A stretch of 64,000 nucleotides of DNA from assembly GCA_037954665.1 (NCBI GenBank), contig JBBMOL010000022.1, positions 6,882,001-6,946,000 on the forward strand, given 5' to 3'. The notes beneath the pieces were generated by a model, which saw only the letters and a program-made list of their open reading frames with translations, was not told the origin of the DNA and searched no databases. The translations under genes were made by a program, and so were the position numbers. Positions within the stretch are counted from its first letter, which is position 1, and each line of letters starts with the position of its first letter. This document shows, one piece after another, positions 40,678 to 52,460 of this stretch. Origin of the DNA: Laguncularia racemosa. Its lineage: Eukaryota; Streptophyta; Magnoliopsida; Myrtales; Combretaceae.

Positions 40678-40849
40678 TCTTGATATCAAAGCTGATTTGC
40701 GCACTTCGAATTCAGTAAGTTGCAATTACTTGACTCTTTGCATTTATTGGTGTGGAAGATTTAGGGTTTTTGTGAAATTTAGGGTTGTGGTGTGATTGAG
40801 GTGATTGAGTGACAATAGAATTGCCATCTTGTGGATCTCTTGTTAAAGG

Positions 40850-42480
40850 ATATTAAAAGATGTTGGCTGAAAGTATTAATAGTAAAGGTGCAAGGGGCTA
40901 TGTGAATAAAAGTGAAAATTGTGAGAGGAGAAGTGTTAATGCGAGGTAGCAGAGTGCTCTAGAGGAGTAGATTTGTAATTTAATAGTGTTAATACAATAT
41001 TTAATGACCAAAGAGCAAGATAAAGATATGAGACAAAATGCTTATAGATGGGATGGTTAAGGTGAGCACAAAAAAGCTAAGGTAGAATTGAAGAAGAGTT
41101 CTTTTTAGAGATAATTTTGAGGTTGATAGAAGAGTCAAAATTGTATTAGATATTGTGAGAGGGATAGAAAAGGAGATTGCAATAATATTAATTTGGGATT
41201 AGATATGATCAAGGTCAAGATTCTTACTTCTACAGGTAGTAGGTCACCTAATGAACACTTAGATTAGGAATTTAAAGTTGAGAAGATATCCACTTGTTAC
41301 GATCTTGATGAATAAACAAAGGTGAGATTGGTCTCTCTTTAAAGTTGATTCGGTATGTAGGAATGTGGTGGGAGAGTGTAAAAGCCTGGAGGATGAAAGA
41401 TGGGGAAGATGAAGTTAGGACACAGTTGCTTATGAAAAGGTTGATGCATAAGAGATTCACTCTACGTCATTACTAAGACGAGATGTACCTTTGGATGAAA
41501 TCCTTGAAATAGGGGAATATGAGTTTAGATGACTACACCAAGGAATTTGAGATGCTTTCCATTAGGGGTGAAGTGACTAAGTCGAAGAGATAGACTATTG
41601 CTAGATACATCATAGGGTAGAGGTGTGAAGTCTCTAACATTTTAGTGCAATAATAGTATAAAAGTTTAGAGGATGTAATTAAACTAGTTGGAAGGAATGA
41701 AAGACAATTGAAGAAAAGTAAATCAAGGGATCTTGTGAATCAAATGAAGCCTATTGAAGAGGTACAACTTGTGACAAAATTTGAGAAGTGAGATAATAGT
41801 GGTGGATGAAATACTCCAATTATATAAAAGCCATATGAAGTTGAACCTAGGCTAATAAGGAGGTAAGCGACTGAAGTAAAATGCTTTAAGTGTCTAGGAT
41901 TTGAGTACATCACATCTAAGTGTCCTAACAAAAGAATCATTGTTGCTAAGGAAGAAATCCTAAAGTTTAAGATTGATAATGAGGGGAAGCTGGCTAAGAT
42001 TGAGAAGAAGGCCATTGTAGTGGAAGATGAGGGAGTAAAGGTAGTAGATGCCTAGTGATGAGCCTTATATCGAGAAAATTATTGTATGCCAAGCTAGGAT
42101 TGAGTAATAACTAGTGGGGAAATATTTTCCATACCCGTTATGAGATGTGAGGTAAGGTTTGTTCAATGATCATCAATGGTGGCAGTTGTGCCAATATGGC
42201 ATATAGTATGTGGGTCACGAAGATAGGTTTGTAGACTACTCTACATACTTTGCCATATAGTTTGAAGTGGTTCAGTGAGAAGGCTAAGGTTTAAGCTGAC
42301 CAATAGTTATGAATTCCCTTCTCCATCAAGGAGTATTTTAATATAGTTGTGTATGACATGGGTCTAATGGAGGCCATGCATATTTTGTCGAGACAACCAT
42401 AGCAATTTGACAAGAGTACTATATTTAATGGAAGATGAAATTCATAGTCATTCGAGAAAGATGGGCAATAGATTACTTTA
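40850..42480 (+). pseudogene. gag-protease remnant of the old LTR element
   Basis: Broken by many stops. Recognisable gag pieces are TSTGSRSPNEHLD and KISTCYDLDE near 41220-41310, followed by the ARYI-type helix region near 41600. A zinc knuckle KCFKCLGFEYITSKCPNKR at about 41880-41936 has the His of CX2CX4HX4C replaced by Tyr. A retropepsin piece (CSMIINGGSCANMAYSMW, 42160-42213; the expected DGGS reads NGGS) runs to FEKDGQ near 42460. The sequence then passes straight into the 3' LTR. Confidence 0.7.
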
Positions 42481-42689
42481 TTACCCATGACTTGAGAAGA
42501 AATTCAATAGGACTAGAAAATGCTTTGTAAGCACAAGAAGAAGAAGTAGAGTTTGTTTGCAAAGCGAGTTTGGAATGATAAACTTGATAATTTCAATGTA
42601 GGTGTCAGAAGTAAGAAGAATTTTTGTGCATGTCCTAATCTAATGAAAAATTAGGACTCGAGGGCAAATATTTATCACCCTTGAGGTAA

Positions 42690-43366
42690 TGATGGGGATT
42701 GAAATTCCAAGAAATGCCCTCCAAGAGACAAGAATGATTGAATGTGTGGAAAAACGTTGAGGAATTGGAGAAATCAACATTGCGAAGTACACCACCAGGT
42801 ACACAGTTATGTGTATGCCTGTATACATGGATTTGTTCAAGAGCATGCCCCATGTTTGAAGAAGCACAATTGTGCTTTGTGGAGAAATAAGGCTAAGAAA
42901 TACATAGTTAGGGAACATGGCCATGTTTCACCTTATGTTAAGTAACATGCCTCCTGCCTAAAGTTACACACTCATGATAAGTGAGGAGAGAAGGCATCTG
43001 ATAATTACATGGTACCAATACGCCCATGTTGGTACCCATGTTGGTAGCGTAAGACTTAATTATAAGTTTTTCTTTTTTGATTTTATTTACACTTTTTTTT
43101 TCCTTAGATTAGGTTTGGTATAAATAGCTCATGTCTTCATGTTTTAAGACAGTTGTTAAATTTTATTATGTGAGAACTCTTGTAAGAGTTTTGAGAGATT
43201 GTTCTCTCTTTAGTTTAGTTTTATCAATCTATGTATTGGCAATAGATTGTAGTAACTTTTCTTTCAAGTTATTATATACTGTATGTAATATTAGTATATT
43301 AGTAATTGTGGTTTATTTTTCGATTATTGAGCTACCCTATAGGTAGGTCCATTTCTTGTATTAACA
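42690..43366 (+). repeat. 3' LTR of the old gag-protease element
   Basis: Begins TGATGGGGATTG and ends near 'tattaaca'. Partner of 40068-40677. Confidence 0.8.
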
Positions 43367-44452
43367 CCTCAAAAGAGTACATTAATGGGTAAGTTGTTTC
43401 TTGGAAGGTTGTTGTACTGCAATACAAGCAACAAGGAGATGGATTGATTTGTTGGTGCTAGAATAGTCAGAATATGGAATGGCATCTTATTGGAATAATT
43501 GAGGTGCATTTGATTTGAAGGGGAGTGGCATGGACTTAATCAACATAGACATAACACGGGGAGGTTCCAAGTATAGTTGATGATTCACCTTTAAAGGTCT
43601 TGTTGTCGTAAATGAAGGCATTGCTGATGATAGGGCTTCAACATTTGATGATGAAGCGGATAATAAAATGTTAGTGGACATGGCAATTAGTGATGGTGAT
43701 TAGGAAGAAGACTATATGGATGATGATGAGGATGGTGATGTGGACTTGAATAGGTAGACTAGTTTGTTTGAAGATGTGATGTGAAATGCAAGGTAATCCA
43801 AGGTTTTCTAAGCTTTTACATTTGTTAGCTATGATATAGTAATAAATCTCAAGTGCAATGGTTGACAATTCATTAGGAGCTTTAATAATTAGCTCACATC
43901 TTCGAAATATCAGCAATGATGTCTTGTGTACTACATCGAAGCACTTAGGCAACAATGGTATTGGTCTTAAGTTTCTACATAGTACACACTGGACCGTTAC
44001 AATGGAGGTGTCCCCTAGGGCATAACAAAGGGTTATAGGATAGATTCTAATTCCAATTTTTTTTTTAATCTACTCCTATATGGTAGGTTATATAGTATAA
44101 CATCTCCATACCATATACTTATCTTGAAACCTATACTTTATGATATATAGAGTACATGTTTTAGAGTATTGTATATCCACTCAATAAATATTCTCAATTA
44201 ATAATATTAAATACAATGAAATATAATATTTTAAACTCAAGATATACTCCATGCCAAAGCCTACTTACTCATTGTAGAATGTAAAAACTTTACAATATAT
44301 TACATCCTTCATCTCTTTACCACCACTAATTCTCTTTTTATTTTTAATTTTTTTTCCTTTTTTTTTAAATATGTTGGAGATTACTAGGATGATGAATGTA
44401 TGAGTTAGAAATACATGAAAAATTGATGGGTCATTGGGCAATTTCCCTCGAG
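43367..44452. other. No gene recognised; decayed acidic coding remnant possible
   Basis: Around 43600-43780 the + strand reads an acidic stretch (DDEADNKMLVDM, EEDYMDDDEDGDVDLN) with stops. This looks like the tail of a dead gene or transposase but is too short to assign. Confidence 0.3.
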
Positions 44453-44457
44453 TGTTA

Positions 44458-45075
44458 TGATGGAGATATAGGAGACACGAGCTGATGCACGGCTTGTTAC
44501 ACGGCCATGTAATGAGTGAAAGGAACTCACAGAAGCATACACGGTCTTTACACACGGCTTGAGGCACGACCGTGTACAGAAGCATACACGGTCTCTACAT
44601 ACGGCCTGAGGCACGGCCATGTACTCGATCAAGGGATCCCACAGAATCATACACTGCTAGGAGGCACGGCCAGGGACACGACCGTGTATTCGGTCAGGAA
44701 CATTCACAGAACCATACACAGCTGGGAGGCACGGCCAGGGACACGACCGTGTATTTGGTCAGGAACATTCACAGAATCATACACGACTGGGAGGCACGAC
44801 CGTGTATGCGATAAGTTATAGACGTGTATATCATTATTTATTTCCACGTGTACGCTTCGTTTTTCCTCTTTTAGATATTTTACGGGGAAGTATATATACC
44901 CTTTTGTCAAACATGTTAGGGTTACGTTTTATTACACTTTGAAATACACTTTGAGAGAGATTTTTCTCCGTTCATCAGTTGTGCGCAACCAGAGTTTGCA
45001 TCAAAGAGCCTTTCTTTGTTGTTGTGAAACCAATCCATATTCGGATTCGTTTCGTTTGCTTTCCGCGCTGCGTCA
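44458..45075 (+). repeat. 5' LTR of the 5.85-kb gypsy element
   Basis: Runs from TGATGGAGATATAGG to GCTGCGTCA. U3 (44478-44826) is an array of ACGGCC/CCGTGTA motifs. A TATATATA box lies at 44891-44898, preceded by a CCACGTGTACGC G-box-like element near 44845. Confidence 0.95.
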
Positions 45076-45077
45076 GT

Positions 45078-45089
45078 TGGTATCAGAGC
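45078..45089 (+). other. Primer-binding site (initiator tRNA-Met type)
   Basis: TGGTATCAGAGC two bases after the LTR end, complementary to the 3' end of plant initiator tRNA-Met. Confidence 0.9.
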
Positions 45090-45108
45090 AAGGCTATTTC
45101 CTATGGAG

Positions 45109-48100
45109 ATGTCAACTCATCAAGGCGATGATAGCGGTCATGTTCTTGACGGTGTTCAAGATGCGAGGTTACAGGGGAACCATCAGTGGGTTCCAAGGGC
45201 AGAGTTCGATGCAATGCATCAGAAGGTCGGGCGTATGGAACGACACCTTGATGAACTGATCGAGCGTTTCGATGCCTTAGTGGTAGACCCCAATAGGGCC
45301 GGAGGTGTTGGTAGGAATCCACCACGTGCAGTGGAGGAATTCAGGGGACGCGTACTCCGACCTGTCGTAGAGAACAGGCGGGAACGTGTAAGGGATGAGG
45401 AATCCAGCGAAGAGAGTGATGATACGTATGGGAGTAGGCCACAGCGAGGACGCGGTGGTAGAGGTGGTGGTTATCGGATGACTCATCATGGGAATCACCC
45501 TAGAGATGGCGATTATAGGAGGAACCGTGGAGGCTATGATCAGGGGGATGGCGGAGACTACCGCTTGAAGGTTGACATTCCATGGTTCGATGGCAGCCTT
45601 AATATCGAAGGCTTCCTTGATTGGATTGCGGAAGTAGACCGGTTCTTCGACTATATGGAAATTCTCGAAGACCGTCGAATAAGATTGGTGGCATGTAGGT
45701 TGAAGAGTGGTGCCTCGGCATGGTGGGAGAGGCTATAGAGCAGGAGGCAAAGGGAAGGAAAACACCCGGTGAGATCATGGTATCGCATGAAGCAATTGCT
45801 GCAACATGATTTCCTCCCGCCGGACTATGAGCAGATACTGTTCCAACAATATCAGCGGTGCCGCCAGGGACATCGTTCTGTGCATGAGTATACGGCGGAG
45901 TTCATGAGGTTGGCTGAGCGGAATGATTTGAGGGAGAGCGAAGGTCAGCAAGTTGCAAGGTATGTGGAAGGACTGAAGTTCCAAATCAAAGACAAAATTG
46001 GAGTTACGATGGTGAGGACTCTAGTAGAGGCAAAGAACTTGGCTCTCCGAGCGGAACTAGTGTTGCAGGAACAGGGGAGTAGATATGGAGGAGGAAGGAA
46101 GGGTTATGTAGGTGAAGCTGTGGGTAGTGGTAGTAGGTCGGGATTTGAGAAAGGTCAAACTACGCCATACAAACCTACTGAGGACATTACCAGGAGGGAA
46201 GAGAAGAGTGAGGGGAAGAAGCCGATGGAGCAGAAGGGAACCCAGAAGCAGAATAACCCCTATGCCAAACCTATTTTGGGCAAATGTTTCCGATGCAATC
46301 AACCGGGTCATCGGTTAAACGAATGTCCTACGAGGAGAAGCGTAAACGTCCTTGATAAGGAGGATGATGAGGAGGTTTGCTGTGAGCCTGATGGAGAAAG
46401 AGAGTATTATGAGGAAGAAAAAGAAGCAGCAGAACCAACTTATGTGATTCGGCGCATGATGCTAACCCCAAAGCAAGAAGAAGTCACACAGCGACACCAA
46501 TTGTTTCGCACACGGTGTACTATCTCGGGGAAGTTGTTTGAGCTAATAGTAGACAGTGGTAGTTGCGAAAACATCATAGGAAGGGAGGTGGTGAAACAGC
46601 TGCAGTTGCCTATCGATAAGCACCCGAATCCGTACACCATTGGTTGGATTAAAGCGGCCGAAAAGATTGAAGTCAAGGAGAGATGCAAGGTACCTTTCTC
46701 AATAGGGAAATACCGCGATGAAGCATTTTATGATATTGTAGACATGGATGCTTGTCACATATTATTCGGGAGGCCATGGCAATTTGATGTGGACGCGCAA
46801 CATGCGGATAAGGAGAATGTCTATAGATTGGAGAAAGAGGGTGTGAGGTACACTTTGTTACCATTGAAAAGGGAAGGACGCGCGAAGGGAAAGACGGTTG
46901 AGAGTCGTTCGTTCCTAACCGTCACTCAATCAGAGAAGGAAGTGATAGAAGACTTGAGGGAGTCGCAGGTGGTACACGCCCTCATAGTAAAAGGTGTGGT
47001 AGGAGGAGAGGAGGAGATCGATGGGGAAGTACCCAAGGCGGTAAAGAGTCTACTGGAGGAATTTAAGGAGGTGGTTCCGGACGATCTACCTGAAGGTCTA
47101 CCGCCACTGAGAGACATCCAACACTAGATAGACCTGGTGCCTGGAGCAAGTCTCCCAAACCTCCCGCATTATAGGATGAGTCCCAAGGAAGCCGAGATTC
47201 TACAAGAGAAGGTCCAATAGCTTTTGGACAAAGGGTTTATCCGGGAAAGCTTGAGTCCGTGTGCCGTTCCAGCCTTGTTAACTCTCAAGAAAGATGGAAG
47301 CTGGAGGATGTGTGTTGATAGCCGAGCTATCAATAAGATTACCATAGGGTATAAATTCCCTATCCCGCGCATCGAGGATATGTTGGATCGTTTGAATGGC
47401 GCTACTATCTTCTCCAAAATAGATTTGCGGAGTGGATACCACCAAATTCGGATTCGCCCCGGAGACGAATGGAAGACGGCATTCAAGACCAAGAAGGGGT
47501 TGTATGAGTGGCTTGTGATGCCATTTGGTCTTAGTAACGTGCCGAGCACCTTCATGAGAGTAATGAACCAGGTATTAAAACCCTTTAATGGTCGTTTCAT
47601 TGTTGTGTACTTCGATGATATTTTAGTATTTAGTAAGTCTGAAGAAGAACATTTTGAGCATTTGAAATGCGTATTATCTATACTAAAAGAGAACAAACTG
47701 TTCGCTAATCTTAAGAAGTGCACATTCATGTCAAGGCGACTATTGTTCCTTAGGTTTGTAGTCAGCAGTGAAGGGGTAATGGTGGATGACAAAAAGGTGA
47801 AGGCGATTAGAGAATGGCCTGTTCCGAGAACTAACACTGAGTTGAGAAGCTTTCTCGGCCTAGCTAGTTTCTACAGAAGATTCATCAAACACTTTAGTAC
47901 GGTCGCTGCCCCCTTGACTGAATGTTTGAAGAAGGGTAAGTTCCAATGGGAGAAAGAAGCTGAAACGAGCTTCGTGAACTTAAAACAACGATTGTGTGGC
48001 GCTCCTGTATTAGCGCTACCCGATTTTGAGAAGTTATTCGAGGTGGATTGCGACGCTAGTGGGGTTGGAGTTGGTGCAGTCCTGTCACAGGAAAGAAGAC

Positions 48101-49706
48101 CAATCGCCTTTTATAGTGAGAAATTGTGCGAAGCAAGGAGGACTTGGTCTACATATGTCAAGGAATTCTACGCCGTGGTGAGAGCCCTTAAAGTATGGGA
48201 GCACTATTTGATTGGGAAGGAGTTCATTTTGTACTCAAACTGCGAGGCTCTTAAACACTTGAGTGGTCAAACCCAAATTAGTAAGGATATGCACGCCAGG
48301 TGGATTGAGTTCTTGCAAAGGTTTCCTTTCAGACTAATGCACAAGTTGGGTGTGCAAAACAAGGTCGCGGACGCCCTGAGTAGAAGAGCGGATGTCCTAC
48401 TTACTTTAAGTGCGGACATTGTCGGTTTTGAGAAGTTAAAGGAACTATACGAAGATGATAGCGACTTTAAGGACACTTGGACTAAGTGTGCCAACAGAGA
48501 ACCTTGTGACGACTATCATATCCATGTGGGGTACTTGATGAAAGGAAATCAGCTGTGCATTCCTGAATCTTCCTTACGGGAAAAGCTTATCCGAGATCTG
48601 CAAGGTGGTGGACTGGCGGGACATATGGGCAGAGATAAGACCCTAGCCGCAGTTACTGAAAGATATTTTTGGCCTTGGTTAAGGAGAAATGTGTACCGAA
48701 TTGTGGAAAGGTGCTACATTTGCCAGGTGTCGAAGGGACAATCCAAAAACACTGGTCTATATACTCCTCTTCCCGTGCCAGAAAACATTTGGGAGGACTT
48801 ATCAATGGATTTTATACTTGGTTTGCCTCGTACCCAACGAGGTGCTGACTTTGTGTTTGTTGTAGTTAACAGGTTTTCCAAGATGGCTCATTTTATTCCC
48901 TGTAGGAAGACCGCTGATACACGGGCTATTGTGCGGCTGTTCTTCAAGGAGGTGGTGCGGTTGCATGGGGTTCCAAAGTCCATTACTTCCGACAGAAACA
49001 GCAAATTCCTTAGTCACTTTTGGAAGACTCTTTGGTATATGTTTGACTCGTCTCTGAATTACAGCAGCACCGCTCATCCCCAAACCGACGACCAAACAGA
49101 GGTAACTAATAGGACCCTCGGAAACCTCATTAGAAGTATCTACCGTGAGAAGCCAGGACAGTGGGATCAGGCGTTGGCTCAGGCTAAATTCGCTTACAAT
49201 AGTTCCGTCCACCGAACTATTGGGAGGTCACCATTCTCGGTGGTATATACCAAAACACCACAATATGGCTGGACTTGATCAAATTACCTAAGGACATGGT
49301 GAGTGATTTGGCTGCTAAACATATGGCGGGACAATACCAAACCACTGCCGAGGGAGTTAGACGAAAGATAGAGGAAGCCAATACCCGATACAAAGGGGCT
49401 GTAGATAAGCATAGACGGAAGAAAATCTTTGCCGTGGGCGATCAGGTAATGGTTTACCTCCAAAGAGAGCGTTTCCTTGTAGGTAGATATGGGAAACTTC
49501 AATCTAAAAAGTACGAACCTTATGAAGTTGTGCATAAGATAAACGACAACGCATATGTCGTACAACTTCCGGAAGATATGAATATTTCTTGTACTTTTAA
49601 TGTTGCGGATTTATCACTTTTTCACCCCGATGACACGCCGTTATATCCTGACGAGAACTCGGGGTCGAGTTCTCCATTGGTGGGAGAGAATGATGGAGAT
49701 ACATGA
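45109..49706 (+). pseudogene. gag-pol polyprotein of the 5.85-kb gypsy element, interrupted
   Basis: One frame runs from ATG 45109 (an ATG at 45103 is also in frame; 45109 matches the start of the related element) to 49278. It is broken by TAG at 45736, 47125 and 47218, then shifts frame near 49270 and ends at TGA 49704 inside the 3' LTR. Gag spans about 45109-46270; a CX2CX4HX4C zinc knuckle CFRCNQPGHRLNEC lies near 46285; protease DSG is at 46552-46560. RT is 47281-47700 with FSKIDLRSGYHQI and YFDD (47608-47619). RNase H is 48040-48390, where the Asp of the usual (T/S)DH motif reads YSNCEAL (Asn, 48238). Integrase has a zinc region whose first His reads Gln (DLQGGGLAGH) with CYIC following, then a core with MDFILG, SDRNSKF and QTEVTNR, and a tail NDNAYVVQLPEDMNIS. 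Confidence 0.94.
49679..49690 (+). other. Polypurine tract
   Basis: GGTGGGAGAGAA immediately before the 3' LTR; plus-strand primer site for reverse transcription. Confidence 0.85.
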
Positions 49707-50309
49707 GACACGGGCTGATGCACGGCTTGTTACATGGCCGTGTAATGAGTGAAAGGAACTCATAGAAGCATACACGGTCTCTACACACGGCCTGAGGCAC
49801 GGCCGTGTACAGAAGCATACACGGTCTCTACATACGGCCTGAGGCACGGCCGTGTACTCGATCAAGGGATCCCACAGAATCATACACGGCCAGGAGGCAT
49901 GGCCAGGGACACGGCCGTGTATTCGGTCAGGAACATTCACAGAACCATACACGGCTGGGAGGCACGGCCAGGGACACGACCGTGTATTCAGTTAGGAACA
50001 TTCACAGAATCATACACGGCTGGGAGGTACGGCCGTGTATGCGATAAGTTATAGACGTGTATATAATTATTTATTTCCACGTGTACGCTTCGTTTTTCCT
50101 CTTTTAGATATTTTATGGGGAAGTATATATACCCTTTTGTCAGACGTGTTAGGGTTACGTTTTATTACACTTTGAAATACACTTTGAGAGAGATTTTTCT
50201 CCATTCATCGGTTGTGCGCAACCAGAGTTTGCATCAAAGAGCCTTTCTTTGTTGTTGTGAAACCAATCCATATTCGGATTCGTTTCGTTTTGCTTTCCGC
50301 GCTGCGTCA
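49691..50309 (+). repeat. 3' LTR of the 5.85-kb gypsy element
   Basis: TGATGGAGATACATG to GCTGCGTCA. It retains more intact CGGCCGTG motifs than the 5' copy. Confidence 0.95.
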
Positions 50310-50399
50310 TGTTATAAAAATATAAAAATGAATTTTATAAGTTTAATATGATTTCTTGTACCCTGAAGAATTTATAGAATACAGGTTTTGATTGGTTTT

Positions 50400-52460
50400 T
50401 ATATACCTACAAGGTAAGGTATTGGCATAGCCTTACCTATCTTGTAACTACTTGCCTTCACATATGGCTATCTTTCTCAAAGGCCTTGAGCCAATAATTT
50501 AATGTAAGTTGGAAGAAGGAGATCTTCCACATACGCAGAGTTGGTAGATGAAGCCCTACAACTGAAAGATAACTGGTAAAGAATGCGCTAGCAGCAAGAG
50601 CATCTTGGAACTCCTAATGCATGGTAGGAGGAGTGCCCAAGAGATCATTTGAAGCTACAGGACATACCGGTTTACGGGACTGTTGGAAAATAAACCAATA
50701 AGGCAAATTACGAAGTTGAGGTGTTGAAAGCGTGGGGAGAGTCGTTATCCCCACTTTTGTCCAAAATTGATGATGATCACGTGTTAGTATTGTGGAAATA
50801 TTAGACACTCAATCCAAGCATGCCCTGAAATCAAGTCGGCAAATAGGTTTTTTATTGTGAGTAACCAAGGACTATATCAAAAAATTGTCCAAATAGGACA
50901 AAAGGGACAACGCCTAATCAAGGCTAAATTGGAAATATGCTTACAAGGATAGAAATACAGAAGGGAACAAACATAATAGAGCTTCAGCTACTGCGAGTGT
51001 GTTCGCCAGGAGGGGATCGACTGCCTCCTCAGGAGACTAAGTATCCAGGAGAGGAGGAAGAGACTAATTTGGTATTAATGATGACAAGTGAAGAATATAA
51101 TAATCGAAGTATCTTTACATGTATGTAGATTCGTCCCTCTTTAAGATAATAACCTTTAGTATCAATAAGATCAGAAAATATTTCTACAAATAGATTCTAT
51201 GTGGAAAAAAAAAATAAAAATAAACTATAAGTATGAACGAGAAAATTTAACCTAAGGTTTGGATCTAGGATTATACCAGCAATATTTGATGGTAGGGATT
51301 ATGATGATTGGAGATATCCTGCTGTTATTCGTTTCAATACAAGGGTTACTCATTCTTTTATGAGCCCGGAGTTAGCTTGAAAAACTAATTTGTATTTTCA
51401 GATAAGAGAGTTCATCTTTGGAATTCAGACTCTTAACAAGAGGAAGATATTTAACTCAAGAAAGGATCAGCGATGGTGAAATCGAGATAGTTACATGGAG
51501 CTTGGCTATAGATCGGATCGTGTTACCAATATGATAATATGATTTGATTCTAGGTATTAATTGGGTATCTAGGTACTTTTCTTATATAGATCGCCAAAGA
51601 AAAGAGACATCTTGGGAAAAGTATTTGGAGGAGGAGTGTAATTGAATAGTCAAAATTAAAATGGAAGAAGAAGATAGTGCATATTAGCAGTTTCACTCAA
51701 TTTACTTGGTGATAGTGAAAAAGAAAAGCCTAAATTCGTGGAAATATTGGTAGTTAATAAATTCCGTGGATATGTTTGTGGAGGAATTGCTTGGATTAGT
51801 GGCTAAGAGGGAGGTGGATTTAAGGACGGAACAAAACCAATAATTAAAGCTCCATATAAGATGGCGTCAACAGAGTTAAAAGAGCCGAAAGCTGAAAGCA
51901 ATTTTGGATTGGACATGACCAACCACAATTATTGGAATTAATTTTTTTTTTATTGGGTTGGGTATCATTGCACATTTGTTAAAAACCTTCTATTCCTGAA
52001 TTAACCCTTGACATAGTTAATACAAGAAAATGTTAAGTAGGTGTTGAAAAGAGTGTAATCAAAGTTTTCAAGAATTGATGAACAACTTGGATCTTAACCC
52101 AACTTGATTTGAAAGAACCAAACTCTATATATAGCAATATATCATATAACGAATGGGCATATATAGGTGTGTTTACATAAAATGGGAAAGTAATCGCATA
52201 TACACCCCGATAATTAAGATTGCAAGAGAAAAATTATCCAATGCACGATTTGGCATTGGCTACAATGGTTTTTCCCTTTGAAATTTGGAGGCATTATTTA
52301 TAAAGAGCAACATGGCCAGATCTACATAAATCATAATAGTTTGAAGCATTTCTTTTAGAGAGAAAGATTCATATCAAGAAAAGAAGATGATTAATAATTA
52401 AGTATTATGATTTGAGTCTTAATTATCACATGGGCAAAGCAAGTCACGAATGCCCTCAAT
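50400..52460 (+). pseudogene. Old gypsy gag-pol fragment
   Basis: Heavily decayed but ordered pieces on the + strand. A gag helix (AIFLKGLEPII) lies near 50465; a zinc knuckle-like CX2C...HSIQACPE near 50785-50835 has its second residue position turned into a stop. A retropepsin stretch (AIFDGRDYD, RVTHSFMSPELA) spans 51285-51380. LGI..VSRYFSYIDRQRKE lies near 51555-51610, then the RT leader TKPIIKAPYKMASTELKE near 51830-51885. RNase H tail pieces (LKFGGIIYKEQHGQIYINHNSLKHFF) lie near 52275-52360. The RT catalytic core is deleted. The intact gypsy element inserted next to its left side. Confidence 0.65.

Larger units (their letters stand above)
40068..43366 (+). mobile_element. Old LTR retrotransposon retaining only gag and protease
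   Basis: Two diverged LTRs (40068-40677 and 42690-43366) flank about 2.0 kb. Directly after the 5' LTR, 'tgatatcaaagc' (40681-40692) is a near match to the initiator-Met primer-binding site TGGTATCAGAGC. The interior holds decayed gag and protease only; reverse transcriptase, RNase H and integrase are absent. The five bases outside each LTR (agatc, cctca) do not match, so the ends or the target duplication have eroded. Confidence 0.75.
44458..50309 (+). mobile_element. Full-length Ty3/gypsy LTR retrotransposon, 5852 bp
   Basis: 5' LTR 44458-45075, primer-binding site 45078-45089, gag-pol 45109-49706, polypurine tract 49679-49690, 3' LTR 49691-50309. A perfect 5-bp target duplication TGTTA flanks it (44453-44457 and 50310-50314). 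Domain order gag, protease, RT, RNase H, integrase is that of Ty3/gypsy (Metaviridae-type) elements. No chromodomain is visible. I counted about 27 mismatches and one indel between LTRs, many of them C/T or G/A in CpG contexts. Three in-frame TAG codons and one frameshift disable the polyprotein. Confidence 0.96.

Noticed and set aside
44516..44821. Overlapping plus-strand ORFs rich in RPCT/HRSIHGLY repeats, and their mirror ORFs on the minus strand; the same set at 49597-50054 and in the LTRs at 59675-59902 and 62347-62947
   Set aside because: They lie inside LTR U3 and arise from the repeated ACGGCC/CCGTGT motif, which is free of stops in several frames.
47169..47837. 222-codon minus ORF
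   Set aside because: It is the antisense shadow of the reverse transcriptase domain.
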